A stretch of DNA of 64,000 nt from Reichenbachiella carrageenanivorans (GTDB lineage Bacteria > Bacteroidota > Bacteroidia > Cytophagales > Cyclobacteriaceae). This document shows positions 11,001-19,531 of this stretch, one piece after another; the stretch's first letter is position 1, and every line of letters begins with the position of its first letter. The position numbers were made by a program, and so were the translations under genes. The notes under the pieces were generated by a model. That model searched no databases, had not been told where the DNA came from, and saw only the letters and a program-made list of their open reading frames with translations. The stretch is from the NCBI RefSeq assembly GCF_025639805.1, contig NZ_CP106735.1, positions 4,748,736 through 4,812,735 on the forward strand, read 5' to 3'.

Positions 11001-11059
11001 ATATTGGTGAGGATTAAAGCTAAGCTCCAAATTCTCCAAATATATTTATTATCTATCAT
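8012..11059 (-). CDS. SpvB/YD-repeat family secreted protein
   Basis: I start at the ATG at 11059 (MIDNKYIWRIWSLALILT, a normal signal peptide, 1015 residues); a frame from 11107 adds 16 unlikely residues. The N-terminal third has the motif typical of Bacteroidota SpvB/RHS-associated proteins (GELAHGMTGVSIPL, then NVGLGWSLQAGGAITR). The middle is beta-rich. The C-terminus carries two YD units (VTDPNGRVMTYEYDESGRV). It stops 12 bp before the giant RHS gene, so the two are probably co-transcribed. The arrangement resembles the two cocoon-forming subunits of Tc toxins (TcB-like then TcC-like), an analogy from domain order only. Export is expected from the signal peptide; the machinery is not visible here. 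Confidence 0.8.
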   Translation of the reverse strand: MIDNKYIWRIWSLALILTNINVADSQSISTGYNNFLPPSPSASVLGASSGELAHGMTGVSIPLAVFSTNYLSVPLSLYYYSTGTKVDQLASNVGLGWSLQAGGAITRTVRGKRDEIASMAYPSDIDDFSSNSVVDFIAGALDPNQNIDTEPDMFSFNFSGYSGSFVFDSNGEVQVMPYQNLHFETNDSLDYFHITTPDGIKYIFGGLGAIESSKSWNSGDECNASGGYHDFIKTSWYLKKIIPPLGDEVDFEYQSNEFTYVAGKSQTVYDFISTSSSNHNYSGKYYSYSICETNITVKELLLNKISSERYGSITLSGSQRVDVGNIRLDSLIVRNKNNEKQRSISLEYQYSNSDRMFLALLKGCDKNGNQDAVHSFDYYNIHSLPPRLSNAQDHFGYFNGKGSSNGQLLPKYNASIDGVSSDYNGCFDHLGTTREPDGKFAKYGMLKSVVYPRGAITMIEYEPNRLSNNKETGGLRLAKISNIDPISGQKDLTNYHYNKLANLTESSGHQQYQPSFWSYYSKFTNSIKHSTDSCSYIENTYASIQSNSLNTLYNTSGHSITYSNVTVSKGYDFENGATEYEYIVSNDISSAPLFGERINGIPLNNVGWDNGLLKTVEIFKKNGQGSFLSLSKVENVYFPDPLRNAMVPGAVIQRTDEKNNCNPTEQVQCTEENSQQRFMIICRANHVHDLAPTKECTAVGNDNFWKVTYTPPCYGHVGEQIVLPRALDNVDIAEYQNHSFWYYLQSTKSTKYDENGQNPIVVISNFHYDNPEHAQLTSQDNDASVEGIFTTSYKYPQDYDESASAVIEAMMNKNLVGVPIEITNDVNGQIIGANATQYLYDTTLEAIVPNAAYSYENSGSQFSASIDGVNFSSYQKKQEILSRDNYGQVISWRAHDDVVNTIIRGYDQTLVVANITNATVGDVMSILPLLGSDLNAGAGGLSVDQVDALRSELPAAFITSYTYKLGYGVESVTDPNGRVMTYEYDESGRVKYVKDQDGNIRSASLYHNKSQVSNQ

Positions 11060-11223
11060 GGTATAAAGTTGAAAAAATAAACTCAAATATGATGAAACAG
11101 ACTCCATACCTTCATTAGCTCAGAAAAAAATAAGCCATCAAAAATAAGAGAACGATTAAATTATTTAAAATACAAGCCAGTTATTATGGTTCACTGTTTT
11201 CCTTTCCTAAATATTCTAGACGA

Positions 11224-11307
11224 TCAGACATAGTTTGATATTTGTTTTTGCATGTATTTTTGATACAAAGTCAGTTCCTCAATTTTCTTGAGTAAAAGCA
11301 TATTCAT
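11224..11307 (-). CDS. 27-codon coiled-coil ORF, remnant of a tail-fibre-like C-terminus
   Basis: The ATG overlaps the stop of the DNRLRE gene (ATGA). The peptide contains LLLKKIEELTLYQKYM and ends at TGA 11224. This matches the C-terminal coiled coil of the two tail-fibre-like proteins upstream in the same operon (LLQKIEELTLYVIEQNK). It is too short to be a complete member. It may be the stump of a third paralogue after recombination, or a very small translated coupling peptide. I favour a remnant. Confidence 0.45.
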   Translation of the reverse strand: MNMLLLKKIEELTLYQKYMQKQISNYV

Positions 11308-13178
11308 TGTTCTAATACTTTTACACGCCCACCTTGCTCCACTATTACTTTGCTCTTTTGACCTTCATCTGAAGCACTTTCCGTTACTCTTAAATATTCA
11401 TTCAATTCAAGATAACCGCCATCTTTAATCAGTAGTTGACTTGGCTGGCCATCTATGTTTTCACCCACTTCTAGGGATTGATTATTCACCTGGGTAGATA
11501 AAGTCACTGAATTTCCTACAAGTCTCACACGGTCATTTGGGCCTGGCACGACTCCTCCTGGCCAGATGTTAGGATCGTCCCAATTTCCATCTGTAAGTAA
11601 AACAATAGGACATGACACACTATATTCAGCACCAGAATCAATTGAACTGATTGCATTTTCAATGTTAACTTCTTGATTTTCATATATGAGCACGCATGAT
11701 AATAGATCATTATCTATTACATCTAATAAGTTTAGAGCAGACAAGGCAGAAATATCTAATTCAATCAGCTCATTACTCGAACAATTCAGTGATGAAAGTT
11801 GAGTGTTTGCTGATAAGTCAAGTGCTTCGATATGATTATTGGATATATCCAGATGAGTTAATGCAATGAAATGTTCAATGCCGCCCAAATCATTAATACC
11901 CTTACCAGAAACATCTAATACAGTAATTGTATTAGCAATGTGCTCGAAAACTTTCCCATCTAGTTTAAAGTCATATCCCAGATCTTTCAGAGCCTGCTCA
12001 AAGTTATTATCCGCAATTGGCAAGGAAGGAGGTTCGGATATAGATAAATTATCAATAGCTATATCGCTTTTATTCCCAGTACCTGTTGTTGCTACAAATT
12101 GCAATCTGATCGGTGAAGAAATGTATTGGGATAGATCCAGACTGACCTCATTCCAACTATCACTCTGGTCTCCATTCATAACCCAAATTGATGACCAATT
12201 AGATAAACTATCAAGTTTTACTTCCAGTGACAAACTTCCCATGTCCCTACCATACATATGGTAGTTGAATTTTAATTCGGGTTTGCTAAATGTGTTCAAG
12301 TCATATATCGGGCTTGTCAATAGCCCCACTTTTTTTCTAGGAAAATCAGTATTACCCTCGATATAATAATACCCTACACCCTCTATTGCTTCTGTAGGTC
12401 CTGTCTTAAATGAAGGAGTCGGACCAGTTATATATGTCCAATCAACATGAGCACCGGATCTATGCCAATTCGAAGAGCCTTCAAAATTTTCCACATATGG
12501 CATCTGAGCCCAATCAAGTTCTGTAGCATAAGTAATATTTATAACAGGCCCATAATTATCATTGTCTACACTGCCATATTTCCGTACTCTTTTTGCTCCA
12601 TCCATTTCATCTTCCAACAACATCATAAAACCATAATTTGTAGTTGGATTGCTTACAAATTCCTGAGTCATGTCGGTTATATCAACAATCCTAGTCTCAT
12701 ATTGATCATTAGTCTCCTCTACTATCACTCTATTCTGATCAGTTCGAGAAGGTTGATTGCTCCATATAACACTACCTAAAACCCATGGCTGGGTAATTTT
12801 TTCCAAATAAATGCTATTATCTAGTGTGGAGTCTGCGTAGTGATTCGCATTATTTTCTGACCAACTTTTGTCAGTTCTAAATGTAATTGTGGCGTAAAGC
12901 ACTAAACTTTCAGGCGGGATGGATCTACAGTCAAATATCAATAAACTTCTAAAAATTCTAGAACCTCTACTGCTTAATGAAGCACTAATATGATCAGCTC
13001 TCCATTGTGGGCTATTACTTGCTGCCCCACTGGATTGAATGACGGTATCAAAAATTTCACTCTTTTTAGAGAGGGTTAAGGTTGTTTGTGCAAAATTTGA
13101 GTAACTACTCATTAAATAAAATAGTGTAATACAAATTTTGACTTTTGTCTCAGCACATGCTTTTATTATGTCAATCAT
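11304..13178 (-). CDS. Secreted multidomain protein: DNRLRE, MAM-like, leucine-rich repeats
   Basis: 624 residues with a signal peptide (cleavage near SNFAQ). Residues about 32-215 look like a DNRLRE domain, the beta-sandwich module often found next to RHS proteins. Residues about 225-385 resemble a MAM/jelly-roll domain (YVENFEGS start, IAIDNLSI end). Residues about 390-500 form short leucine-rich repeats (LTHLDISNNHIEALDLS). The end (about 525-624) contains GNWDDPNIWPGGVVPGPND, the opening of the beta-helical motif of many Bacteroidota surface proteins. No T9SS C-terminal sorting domain is evident. Its ATG overlaps the preceding gene by 8 bp, which ties it to the same operon. Likely an adhesive or structural extracellular protein. 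Confidence 0.75.
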   Translation of the reverse strand: MIDIIKACAETKVKICITLFYLMSSYSNFAQTTLTLSKKSEIFDTVIQSSGAASNSPQWRADHISASLSSRGSRIFRSLLIFDCRSIPPESLVLYATITFRTDKSWSENNANHYADSTLDNSIYLEKITQPWVLGSVIWSNQPSRTDQNRVIVEETNDQYETRIVDITDMTQEFVSNPTTNYGFMMLLEDEMDGAKRVRKYGSVDNDNYGPVINITYATELDWAQMPYVENFEGSSNWHRSGAHVDWTYITGPTPSFKTGPTEAIEGVGYYYIEGNTDFPRKKVGLLTSPIYDLNTFSKPELKFNYHMYGRDMGSLSLEVKLDSLSNWSSIWVMNGDQSDSWNEVSLDLSQYISSPIRLQFVATTGTGNKSDIAIDNLSISEPPSLPIADNNFEQALKDLGYDFKLDGKVFEHIANTITVLDVSGKGINDLGGIEHFIALTHLDISNNHIEALDLSANTQLSSLNCSSNELIELDISALSALNLLDVIDNDLLSCVLIYENQEVNIENAISSIDSGAEYSVSCPIVLLTDGNWDDPNIWPGGVVPGPNDRVRLVGNSVTLSTQVNNQSLEVGENIDGQPSQLLIKDGGYLELNEYLRVTESASDEGQKSKVIVEQGGRVKVLEQ

Positions 13179-13986
13179 GACTCAACCTTTTTAAATATTG
13201 GATCTCCTTTTGTTGCCTTCTTAACGTTTTCGATTGACTTTCTAGCTCCTTCTTCATCTCTTGATTTTCTTTATTCTGCTCAATCACATACAGTGTCAGC
13301 TCCTCAATTTTCTGAAGTAGCTTGGCTTGCATTTCTTGGAGATCAACTCCGTTGGCTCGGGCCTCTGATTCACTTGGAATATCTGGCAGATGATTGTTTT
13401 TTTTGATGTACTTTTCTACTTCTGAGAGTGGGGCAAGTCTATAGTCGTCTTCGAAGACATAATCGGCGTAGGTATTAGTATTGGAGATAAAGCGATTGGC
13501 ACGTGCATCACCGTTGACATGGAGTTTGTAAGAGGGGGAAGTGGTTCCGATACCGACGTTTCCATTCGTAGCTACAATCAATTGTGGTATTCCTGGAGCA
13601 GCTTTTAATCCAATGTTTTCATATCCATTATTTTCTGGATTCGAAGCCATTATATAATTGCCATATGTTGGATTCGCTGTAGTTGGCCCTTCTGATTTTA
13701 TTTTAATAATTCCTTCTTGAGATCTAAAAAGAGCAACCGTTCCTCCAACTTCTTGATATATATCCAATTTAGCCTCTGGATCAGAAAAACCTATCCCCAC
13801 ATTCCCATGCTCATCAATCGTCATTCGCTCACTGCCTCCTGTATAAAACCGTAAGAAGTTTTCTTCCACCACAATTCGGGTATTGGTGGCTTGCTGGTAC
13901 TCAAGAGCTGAGGTAGGATCAGACGTGTTGGCCAGTGTAGCGAATGAGAAAAGCATAGTTAGGATGGATAAGCAATTAGTTTTCAT
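13171..13986 (-). CDS. Tail-fibre-like (S74-type) secreted protein
   Basis: 271 residues with a signal peptide. After it comes a segment almost identical to the neighbouring paralogue (SALEYQQATNTRIVVEENFL, then RFYTGGSERMTIDEHGNVG), two NVGIGT-type beta repeats with LHVNGDARANRF, a linker containing VEKYIKKNNHLPDIPSESEA, and a C-terminal coiled coil (residues about 215-268). This layout is shared by Bacteroidota proteins annotated as tail fiber domain-containing. The usual S74 Ser-Lys autoprotease motif is not obvious. It lies 9 bp after the paralogue and overlaps the DNRLRE gene by 8 bp. It probably forms a trimeric fibre associated with the RHS locus; function unproven. Confidence 0.7.
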   Translation of the reverse strand: MKTNCLSILTMLFSFATLANTSDPTSALEYQQATNTRIVVEENFLRFYTGGSERMTIDEHGNVGIGFSDPEAKLDIYQEVGGTVALFRSQEGIIKIKSEGPTTANPTYGNYIMASNPENNGYENIGLKAAPGIPQLIVATNGNVGIGTTSPSYKLHVNGDARANRFISNTNTYADYVFEDDYRLAPLSEVEKYIKKNNHLPDIPSESEARANGVDLQEMQAKLLQKIEELTLYVIEQNKENQEMKKELESQSKTLRRQQKEIQYLKRLSHD

Positions 13987-13995
13987 CGATAGTAG

Positions 13996-14937
13996 TTATT
14001 GGTCTTTCAGTTTTTCAATTTCTTTTTGCTGAATTTTATTCTCTTTCTTCAACTCAATCACATACAATGTTAATTCTTCAATCTTCTGAAGTAGCTTGGC
14101 TTGCATGTCTACAATGTCTAAACCATTTTTTCTGACCTCTGCTGCACTGGGTACGTCTGGAAGATGATGATTTTCTTCAATGTATTTTTCTACTGCTTGT
14201 AGCTCATTCAATTCGTAGGTGTCTTCGAAGACGTAGTCAGGCCAGTTGGGGGGATTGGACGCTGAAAAAGTAGTAGCTCTAACCGTTCCCTCTACTTGGA
14301 GCTTATAAGCAGGGTCTGTCGTGCCAACACCTACATTTCCAGTATCTTCGAAACAAGCGATCATCTCGTTTCCAGCAAGTATCCTTAATTGATCATTATG
14401 ATTTCCATCAAAAGAGGGTGTTAAATAAAAAACGTTTTCAATAAAGTCATTACTGGTTCGATCCAAGGTTATAAAATCTAAATAATTATTTGAGACTATA
14501 TGTAATTTTGAATAAGGACTTGTAGTACCGACTCCTACATTTCCTGAATTAAAAAAAACATCTCCATAGCCTCTGATATTTACTGTAAGGTTCCCATTTT
14601 CATCCGTCACTCCCAAATAGCCTCCAGCTCCATTTACACCTAGTTTTGCAAATTGGCTATTTAACTCTGCCCGTACTTGTGAACTTCCTCCAGTATTAAT
14701 ATGTAAACTGTAATCAGGGTTTACTACCCCTACCCCCACATTCCCATGCTCATCAATCGTCATTCGTTCACTTCCTCCAGTATAGAATCTTAAGAAATTT
14801 TCTTCCACCACAATTCGGGTATTGGTGGCTTGCTGGTACTCAAGAGCTGAGGTGGGCACCTCACTACCCCAGGCAGAACACAGAGCAATGACACACAACG
14901 GTAGGAAAAGAAGGAATTTAGTTTGGACAGAAAGCAT
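13996..14937 (-). CDS. Tail-fibre-like (S74-type) secreted protein, paralogue
   Basis: 313 residues and the first gene of the minus-strand RHS operon. Signal peptide MLSVQTKFLLFLPLCVIALC. The mature N-terminus nearly duplicates that of the next gene, three NVGVGT-type repeats follow, then NHHLPDVPSAAEVRKNG and the KIEELTLYVIE coiled coil. The central portion (about 75-215) differs from the paralogue while both ends are conserved, as if modules had been exchanged. Export and a fibre role are inferred from the fold; no enzymatic motif is seen. The promoter should lie in the ~500 bp upstream, but I found no convincing TAnnTTTG box there. Confidence 0.7.
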   Translation of the reverse strand: MLSVQTKFLLFLPLCVIALCSAWGSEVPTSALEYQQATNTRIVVEENFLRFYTGGSERMTIDEHGNVGVGVVNPDYSLHINTGGSSQVRAELNSQFAKLGVNGAGGYLGVTDENGNLTVNIRGYGDVFFNSGNVGVGTTSPYSKLHIVSNNYLDFITLDRTSNDFIENVFYLTPSFDGNHNDQLRILAGNEMIACFEDTGNVGVGTTDPAYKLQVEGTVRATTFSASNPPNWPDYVFEDTYELNELQAVEKYIEENHHLPDVPSAAEVRKNGLDIVDMQAKLLQKIEELTLYVIELKKENKIQQKEIEKLKDQ

Positions 14938-15463
14938 AGTGTTGAGAATAGACCCACTCCATTTAACCTCTAGTATTCTAGTTGAGGTAATAAAAAGTCA
15001 ATCAGTGTATATAAATATTGGAAGAGCTTTTCGAGGTTTCAAAAAGCGACGGTTGCATTTGGTTAGTCTATATGGTTAGTGTTAAAATTCGTCTTAGTCA
15101 AAATAAAACTTGATAAGGAATTTTTCTCATTGTGCTACCGCAAGTGTACTCACAAAATCTAATTTCTCAAAAAAAACATTATTAATTACGGTTTTAAAGA
15201 TGTGAAATTGTAGCCTTCCCCACTATTAAGTAAGCTTTGCATACAGCTCAAACATGTTGTATCTTTTTTGTGCCCCAAACTCTTCGTTCGGCTTAAATAA
15301 TTGATTACAAATCAGATATAAAGTTTGTTTCTAATTCTAAATGGATCACAAAAAATCGCCGATAATACTGGCGGCAATTCATAGTTCGGAATGTATCATG
15401 TTATGACGGACACAGTCCAGTAGTGTAGCTGTCATCCCGATTTTGAGTTTGAAAGATCAGGGA
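14938..15463. other. Intergenic, no gene seen
   Basis: About 525 bp between two minus-strand genes. It must contain the promoter of the tail-fibre/RHS operon near its left end. Short ORFs are not supported. A weak hairpin (CGCC at 15357 pairing with GGCG at 15370) followed on the minus strand by a T-run could terminate the gene ending at 15464, but its stem has only four pairs. Confidence 0.4.
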
Positions 15464-15931
15464 TCAATCTACACGAATCAAATACACAGAAGCCTCATCA
15501 TCTAACGGACGACCATCTTCATAGACAACCAGTCTACCGTCTTCAAATATCAAATACTCCTCTCCATCCATCTGAAAAGAATCGGAATCGTCGATATACA
15601 ACTTACCATCATCACTAATCTCCCAACGGGTATATTCTACCTCTTCTTCACCAAAAGCCGAGACATACACCCGACACTCATGATCATCTCTAAATTCTAT
15701 TTCAATTGCTATTTCATCTAGTATGCCCTCCACCAAATTTCCTGCAGCGGCAAGTACAAGCCTCGCAAAGGCATTGTCCTCTCCCTTAATTTCTTCTTCT
15801 AAAATTCCATCTTCAAGTGATATTTTCATTTTCCAGACACCTGCTAAGTCTCTTTCTTTGACGCGGCCATTTTGAGCAATAGCCAACTGAAATCCGATCA
15901 ATAGGCTAATCAATACAATAAGTTTATTCAT
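15464..15931 (-). CDS. Secreted lipocalin-like hypothetical protein
   Basis: I start at the ATG at 15931 (MNKLIVLISLLIGFQLAIAQ, a clean signal peptide); the frame from 15976 adds 15 unlikely residues. The mature part (~135 residues) is acidic and beta-rich. It begins DLAGVWKMKI, the LxGxW signature of lipocalin-like domains in Bacteroidota, and ends with repeated EDGRLVVYEDGRPL strands. Monocistronic, divergent from ffh with about 200 bp between them. Ligand and role are unknown. Confidence 0.65.
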   Translation of the reverse strand: MNKLIVLISLLIGFQLAIAQNGRVKERDLAGVWKMKISLEDGILEEEIKGEDNAFARLVLAAAGNLVEGILDEIAIEIEFRDDHECRVYVSAFGEEEVEYTRWEISDDGKLYIDDSDSFQMDGEEYLIFEDGRLVVYEDGRPLDDEASVYLIRVD

Positions 15932-16070
15932 GAGTTTATATTTTTTAAGTTTACTATTATGCAATACAAGGTACAAGCCTTTGTATCATACTGAATCAAT
16001 CATCAAAAGGTTGCACATACCAGAAAGTTTCACATATAACACCCCTCAACCCTAACATTCAACAAATCCC

Positions 16071-16102
16071 TTTCGCTCATTGCAAGGGAATCATTAGCTT
16101 TG
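16071..16102 (+). promoter_or_regulatory. Promoter candidate for ffh
   Basis: A TAGCTTTG box at 16095-16102 fits the Bacteroidota -7 consensus TAnnTTTG. A TTTCG sequence about 20 bp upstream (16071) could act as the -33 element. The ATG of ffh is 27 bp downstream. Confidence 0.5.
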
Positions 16103-16129
16103 CGCAATATTTAATACGAATCAAGAATT

Positions 16130-17458
16130 ATGTTTGATAATCTTAGTGTAAAGCTCGATAAAGCCTTTAAAAACCTAAAGGGACAGGGAAGAATTACTGA
16201 AATCAACGTGGCTACGACCGTGAAAGAAATCCGACGGGCGCTGATCGATGCCGATGTGAACTTCAAAGTAGCCAAAGATCTCACCGATACCATCAAAGAG
16301 AAAGCACTTGGACAAGACGTATTAATAGCCGTATCTCCGGGTCAGCTCCTCACCAAAATCGTATCTGAGGAACTCACCAACCTGATGGGCGGCAAAAGCG
16401 AAGACATCAACCTGAAAGGAGATCCAAATGTAATTTTAATCTCTGGTCTACAAGGATCTGGTAAGACCACTTTCTCTGGCAAACTAGCCAGACACCTCAA
16501 AGCACAAAACAGAAACGTACTTCTGGTAGCTTGCGACATCTACCGCCCCGCTGCAATCGACCAGCTAAAAGTACTGGGCGAGCAAATCGAAGTGGATGTA
16601 TACGCCGAACCTGAAAACAAGGACGCATTAAAAATTGCTAAAAACGCGCTTAAGTACGCGAAAGAAAACAACAAAAAAACCATCATCGTGGATACCGCTG
16701 GCCGACTGGCTGTGGACGAACAGATGATGAATGAAATCGAACGTCTCAAAAAAGAACTCAATCCTGCAGAAACTCTATTTGTAGTGGATTCGATGACTGG
16801 TCAGGATGCAGTAAATACAGCCAAGACCTTCAACGACAGACTAAATTTTGACGGCGTAGTCCTCACCAAACTTGATGGTGATACGCGTGGTGGTGCCGCC
16901 CTAACTATCCGCAAGGTGGTAGACAAACCCATCAAATTCATCAGTGCTGGCGAAAAGATGGATGCGCTGGACATCTTCCACCCTGACCGTATGGCCAATA
17001 GAATCCTAGGTATGGGTGATGTGGTCTCTTTGGTTGAAAAAGCACAAAATACCTTTGACGAAGAAGAAGCCAAAAGAATTCAAAAGAAAATCCGAAAAAA
17101 CCAATTCGGGTTTGATGATTTCCTCTCTCAACTAGAGCAAATCAAAAAAATGGGAAACCTCAAAGACTTGATGGGTATGATCCCTGGCGTGGGCAAAGCC
17201 ATCAAAGACATCGACATAGACGACGATTCGTTGAAACCAATTGAAGCCATTATCAAATCTATGACACTCAAGGAAAGAGAAGAGCCGGAATTGCTCAACG
17301 GCAGTAGAAAGCAGCGAATTGCCAACGGAAGTGGCACTTCTATCCAAGAGGTAAACCAACTACTCAAGCAATTCGAACAGATGCGTAAGATGATGAAAAC
17401 CATGAATAAGATGGGAGGAGCCAAACGTGCACTCTCTGGAATGAATATGTTTAAATAA
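16130..17458 (+). CDS. ffh: Signal recognition particle protein Ffh
   Basis: 442 residues, the usual length. The N domain (about 1-90) is followed by the GTPase G domain with the P-loop GLQGSGKTTFSGKLARHL, the SRP-specific DIYRPAAIDQL, DTAGR, and TKLDGDTRGG. The Met-rich M domain (about 325-442; MGNLKDLMGMIPG, then MRKMMKTMNKMGG) binds 4.5S RNA and signal peptides. Ffh docks ribosome-nascent chain complexes on FtsY for co-translational membrane insertion. The next gene starts 3 bp downstream, so the pair is probably co-transcribed. No SRP RNA gene is visible nearby. Confidence 0.98.
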   Translation: MFDNLSVKLDKAFKNLKGQGRITEINVATTVKEIRRALIDADVNFKVAKDLTDTIKEKALGQDVLIAVSPGQLLTKIVSEELTNLMGGKSEDINLKGDPNVILISGLQGSGKTTFSGKLARHLKAQNRNVLLVACDIYRPAAIDQLKVLGEQIEVDVYAEPENKDALKIAKNALKYAKENNKKTIIVDTAGRLAVDEQMMNEIERLKKELNPAETLFVVDSMTGQDAVNTAKTFNDRLNFDGVVLTKLDGDTRGGAALTIRKVVDKPIKFISAGEKMDALDIFHPDRMANRILGMGDVVSLVEKAQNTFDEEEAKRIQKKIRKNQFGFDDFLSQLEQIKKMGNLKDLMGMIPGVGKAIKDIDIDDDSLKPIEAIIKSMTLKEREEPELLNGSRKQRIANGSGTSIQEVNQLLKQFEQMRKMMKTMNKMGGAKRALSGMNMFK

Positions 17459-17461
17459 GCC

Positions 17462-18148
17462 GTGAAAGACGTACACGGAGAAGCCATATTTGATTTTTAC
17501 AAGGGCGACCACGATGTCGTCCTCACCACTTACAACTCTTACGGAGACCCTGAAGAAATGCCTGTAGAGGTTTTTTTTAGGGATCATCAAGACTTTACAG
17601 AATTAGAAAATCTAGCCATCACTTGCTGCGAAGGCAAAATCCTCGATGTGGGTGCTGGCGCTGGTGCTCATGCGCTATTCATGCAGGCCTTCGAAATGGA
17701 TGCCACTGCACTGGAAAACTCCCCTGGCTGCATAGAAACACTTCGACACTCGGGTATGGAGAAAATCGTAGAAGAAGATTTTTTTGCTCATACAAGCCAA
17801 TACGACACCCTCCTATTTTTAATGAATGGATTGGGGCTAGCGGGTAAGCTCGACAACCTCCCCTACTTTTTTAAACATTGCGGACAACTTCTCAACCCTG
17901 GAGGACAAATCATTATAGATTCGTCTGACATCTCATATTTATATGAAGATGATTTGCCCAAACCGGACCATTATTTTGGAGAAATCAGATACCAATATGA
18001 ATACAAAGGGAAAAAAGGGGATTGGTTTGATTGGCTCTATGTAGATCAAGCTCACTTAATCAAAGAAACAAAAGCTTTAGGGCTACAGACAGAAATCCTG
18101 ATGACAGATGAGTTTGACCAGTACTTAGCCAAAATCACTGGTTTTTAA
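17462..18148 (+). CDS. Class I SAM-dependent methyltransferase
   Basis: 228 residues starting at a GTG only 3 bp after the ffh stop. Motif I of the Rossmann fold is ILDVGAGAGAHALFMQ (about 60-75), with an acidic end of strand 2 (ALENS) and a motif IV-like region followed by LLNPGGQIIIDSSD. The substrate is not evident; the C-terminal half (DWFDWLYVDQAHL) is not that of a known RNA or protein methylase I recognise. The 3' end overlaps the convergent MATE gene by 14 bp. Confidence 0.8.
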   Translation: MKDVHGEAIFDFYKGDHDVVLTTYNSYGDPEEMPVEVFFRDHQDFTELENLAITCCEGKILDVGAGAGAHALFMQAFEMDATALENSPGCIETLRHSGMEKIVEEDFFAHTSQYDTLLFLMNGLGLAGKLDNLPYFFKHCGQLLNPGGQIIIDSSDISYLYEDDLPKPDHYFGEIRYQYEYKGKKGDWFDWLYVDQAHLIKETKALGLQTEILMTDEFDQYLAKITGF

Positions 18149-19475
18149 TTATATACCGCTTTGATAGCACATGGAATCTTGCCAAATGCAAGACAGCCGC
18201 CAGTGTCAGCCCAATGAGCAAAGCCACCCATATGCCTTTGGCTCCCCAGCCCAAATATATCCCAAATAAATAGCCCAAGGGAATAGCCATAAGCCAGTAA
18301 GCGAAAAGTGTCACCAAAGTAGGCACTTTCACATCGGCAATCCCTCTCAGCACTCCCAAACCCACCGCCTGCACACCATCAGAAATCTGAAAAAATGCAG
18401 CTATAATCAATAGGCTTCCAGCCATTTGGATCACATCAGGATCATTGATGTACCACGTAGGCAAATAGGTATTTCCAAAAATAAACCCCGTACCAAAGAA
18501 AGCCATCATCACTGCAGCCATAGCAAAACAAGTCATGCCTGCTGTACGTAGCGTCCGATAGTCCTTTCTCCCCAGTTGATTGCCCGTACGTATGGCGCCT
18601 GCGGCAGAGATACCTGTAGCTGTCATATAAGTGATCGCCGACAGATTAAGTGCGATCTGATGTGCGGCTAGCGCTTCGGCTCCAATCCAACCCACCATGA
18701 CTGCCGCCATGCTAAAGGCTCCTATTTCAAAGATATATTGTAAGCCAGATGGCACGCCGATACCCAATATGCGTCGCATTACAAACCCACGAATTTTGAT
18801 CTTGGACCATAGCATCACGTATCTGCGCAACCGCTTATAGCTCAATACAAACGTCACCATCGCAATAGCCATAATCACTCGTGAAATAAGGCTAGACCAG
18901 CCCGCTCCCACCATGCCTAGCGCTGGCATACCTAGTTCCCCATAAATCAACCCATAGTTGAAAATCACATTGAGCAAATTGCCCGACACAGAGATATACA
19001 TGGCCTGGCGCGTCATGGATAGGCCTTCTGCAAATTGGCGAAAAGCTTGAAAAATCATCAAAGGAAACAAACTGAATACTAGCGTATAAAAGTAAGGCAA
19101 CGCACCCGCCAGCACCGCAGGATCTTGATCCAACCATCCCATACCGCGCCCAACCAACAAGCCTACAAGCACCAGCATCACGCCAAGAATGGCGCTGAGA
19201 TATACACCATGTTTGAAGAACTTGGCCCCCTGACGTTTGTCATTGGCGCCATCGGCAGCTGCGATAAGCGGCGTCATCCCATAGGACACACCAATGCCAA
19301 AAAGCATAATCACAGAAAACACGCTATTGGCTAGCGACACAGAGGCCAGCGGCACCGCGCCCAGCCGACCCACCATCATACTATCCGCCACTGCCACGAG
19401 GATATGCCCCATCTGGCTCAGCATCACTGGGTATGCAAGTGTGATATTGGTTTTATAATGTTCTTTTAGTGTCAA
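18135..19475 (-). CDS. MATE family efflux transporter (NorM-like)
   Basis: 446 residues with twelve predicted membrane helices in two homologous halves. The N-terminus has the MATE pattern LAYPVMLSQMGHILVAVADSMMVGRLG and the second half starts with GVPSGLQYIFEIGAFSMAAVMVGW. MATE proteins export cationic compounds by Na+ or H+ antiport across the inner membrane. Length and topology are normal. It overlaps the methyltransferase tail-to-tail and is preceded on the same strand by the Nudix gene (56-bp gap), with which it may be transcribed. Confidence 0.93.
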   Translation of the reverse strand: MTLKEHYKTNITLAYPVMLSQMGHILVAVADSMMVGRLGAVPLASVSLANSVFSVIMLFGIGVSYGMTPLIAAADGANDKRQGAKFFKHGVYLSAILGVMLVLVGLLVGRGMGWLDQDPAVLAGALPYFYTLVFSLFPLMIFQAFRQFAEGLSMTRQAMYISVSGNLLNVIFNYGLIYGELGMPALGMVGAGWSSLISRVIMAIAMVTFVLSYKRLRRYVMLWSKIKIRGFVMRRILGIGVPSGLQYIFEIGAFSMAAVMVGWIGAEALAAHQIALNLSAITYMTATGISAAGAIRTGNQLGRKDYRTLRTAGMTCFAMAAVMMAFFGTGFIFGNTYLPTWYINDPDVIQMAGSLLIIAAFFQISDGVQAVGLGVLRGIADVKVPTLVTLFAYWLMAIPLGYLFGIYLGWGAKGIWVALLIGLTLAAVLHLARFHVLSKRYIIKNQ

Positions 19476-19531
19476 GGAGTGGGAATATCATGTTGATTTA
19501 AAAAACGAAATATAGCTTAAATACTTCGACT

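Noticed and set aside
16342..17487. Minus-strand ORFs opposite ffh
   Set aside because: ffh is unambiguous on the plus strand; the antisense frames reflect its codon usage.
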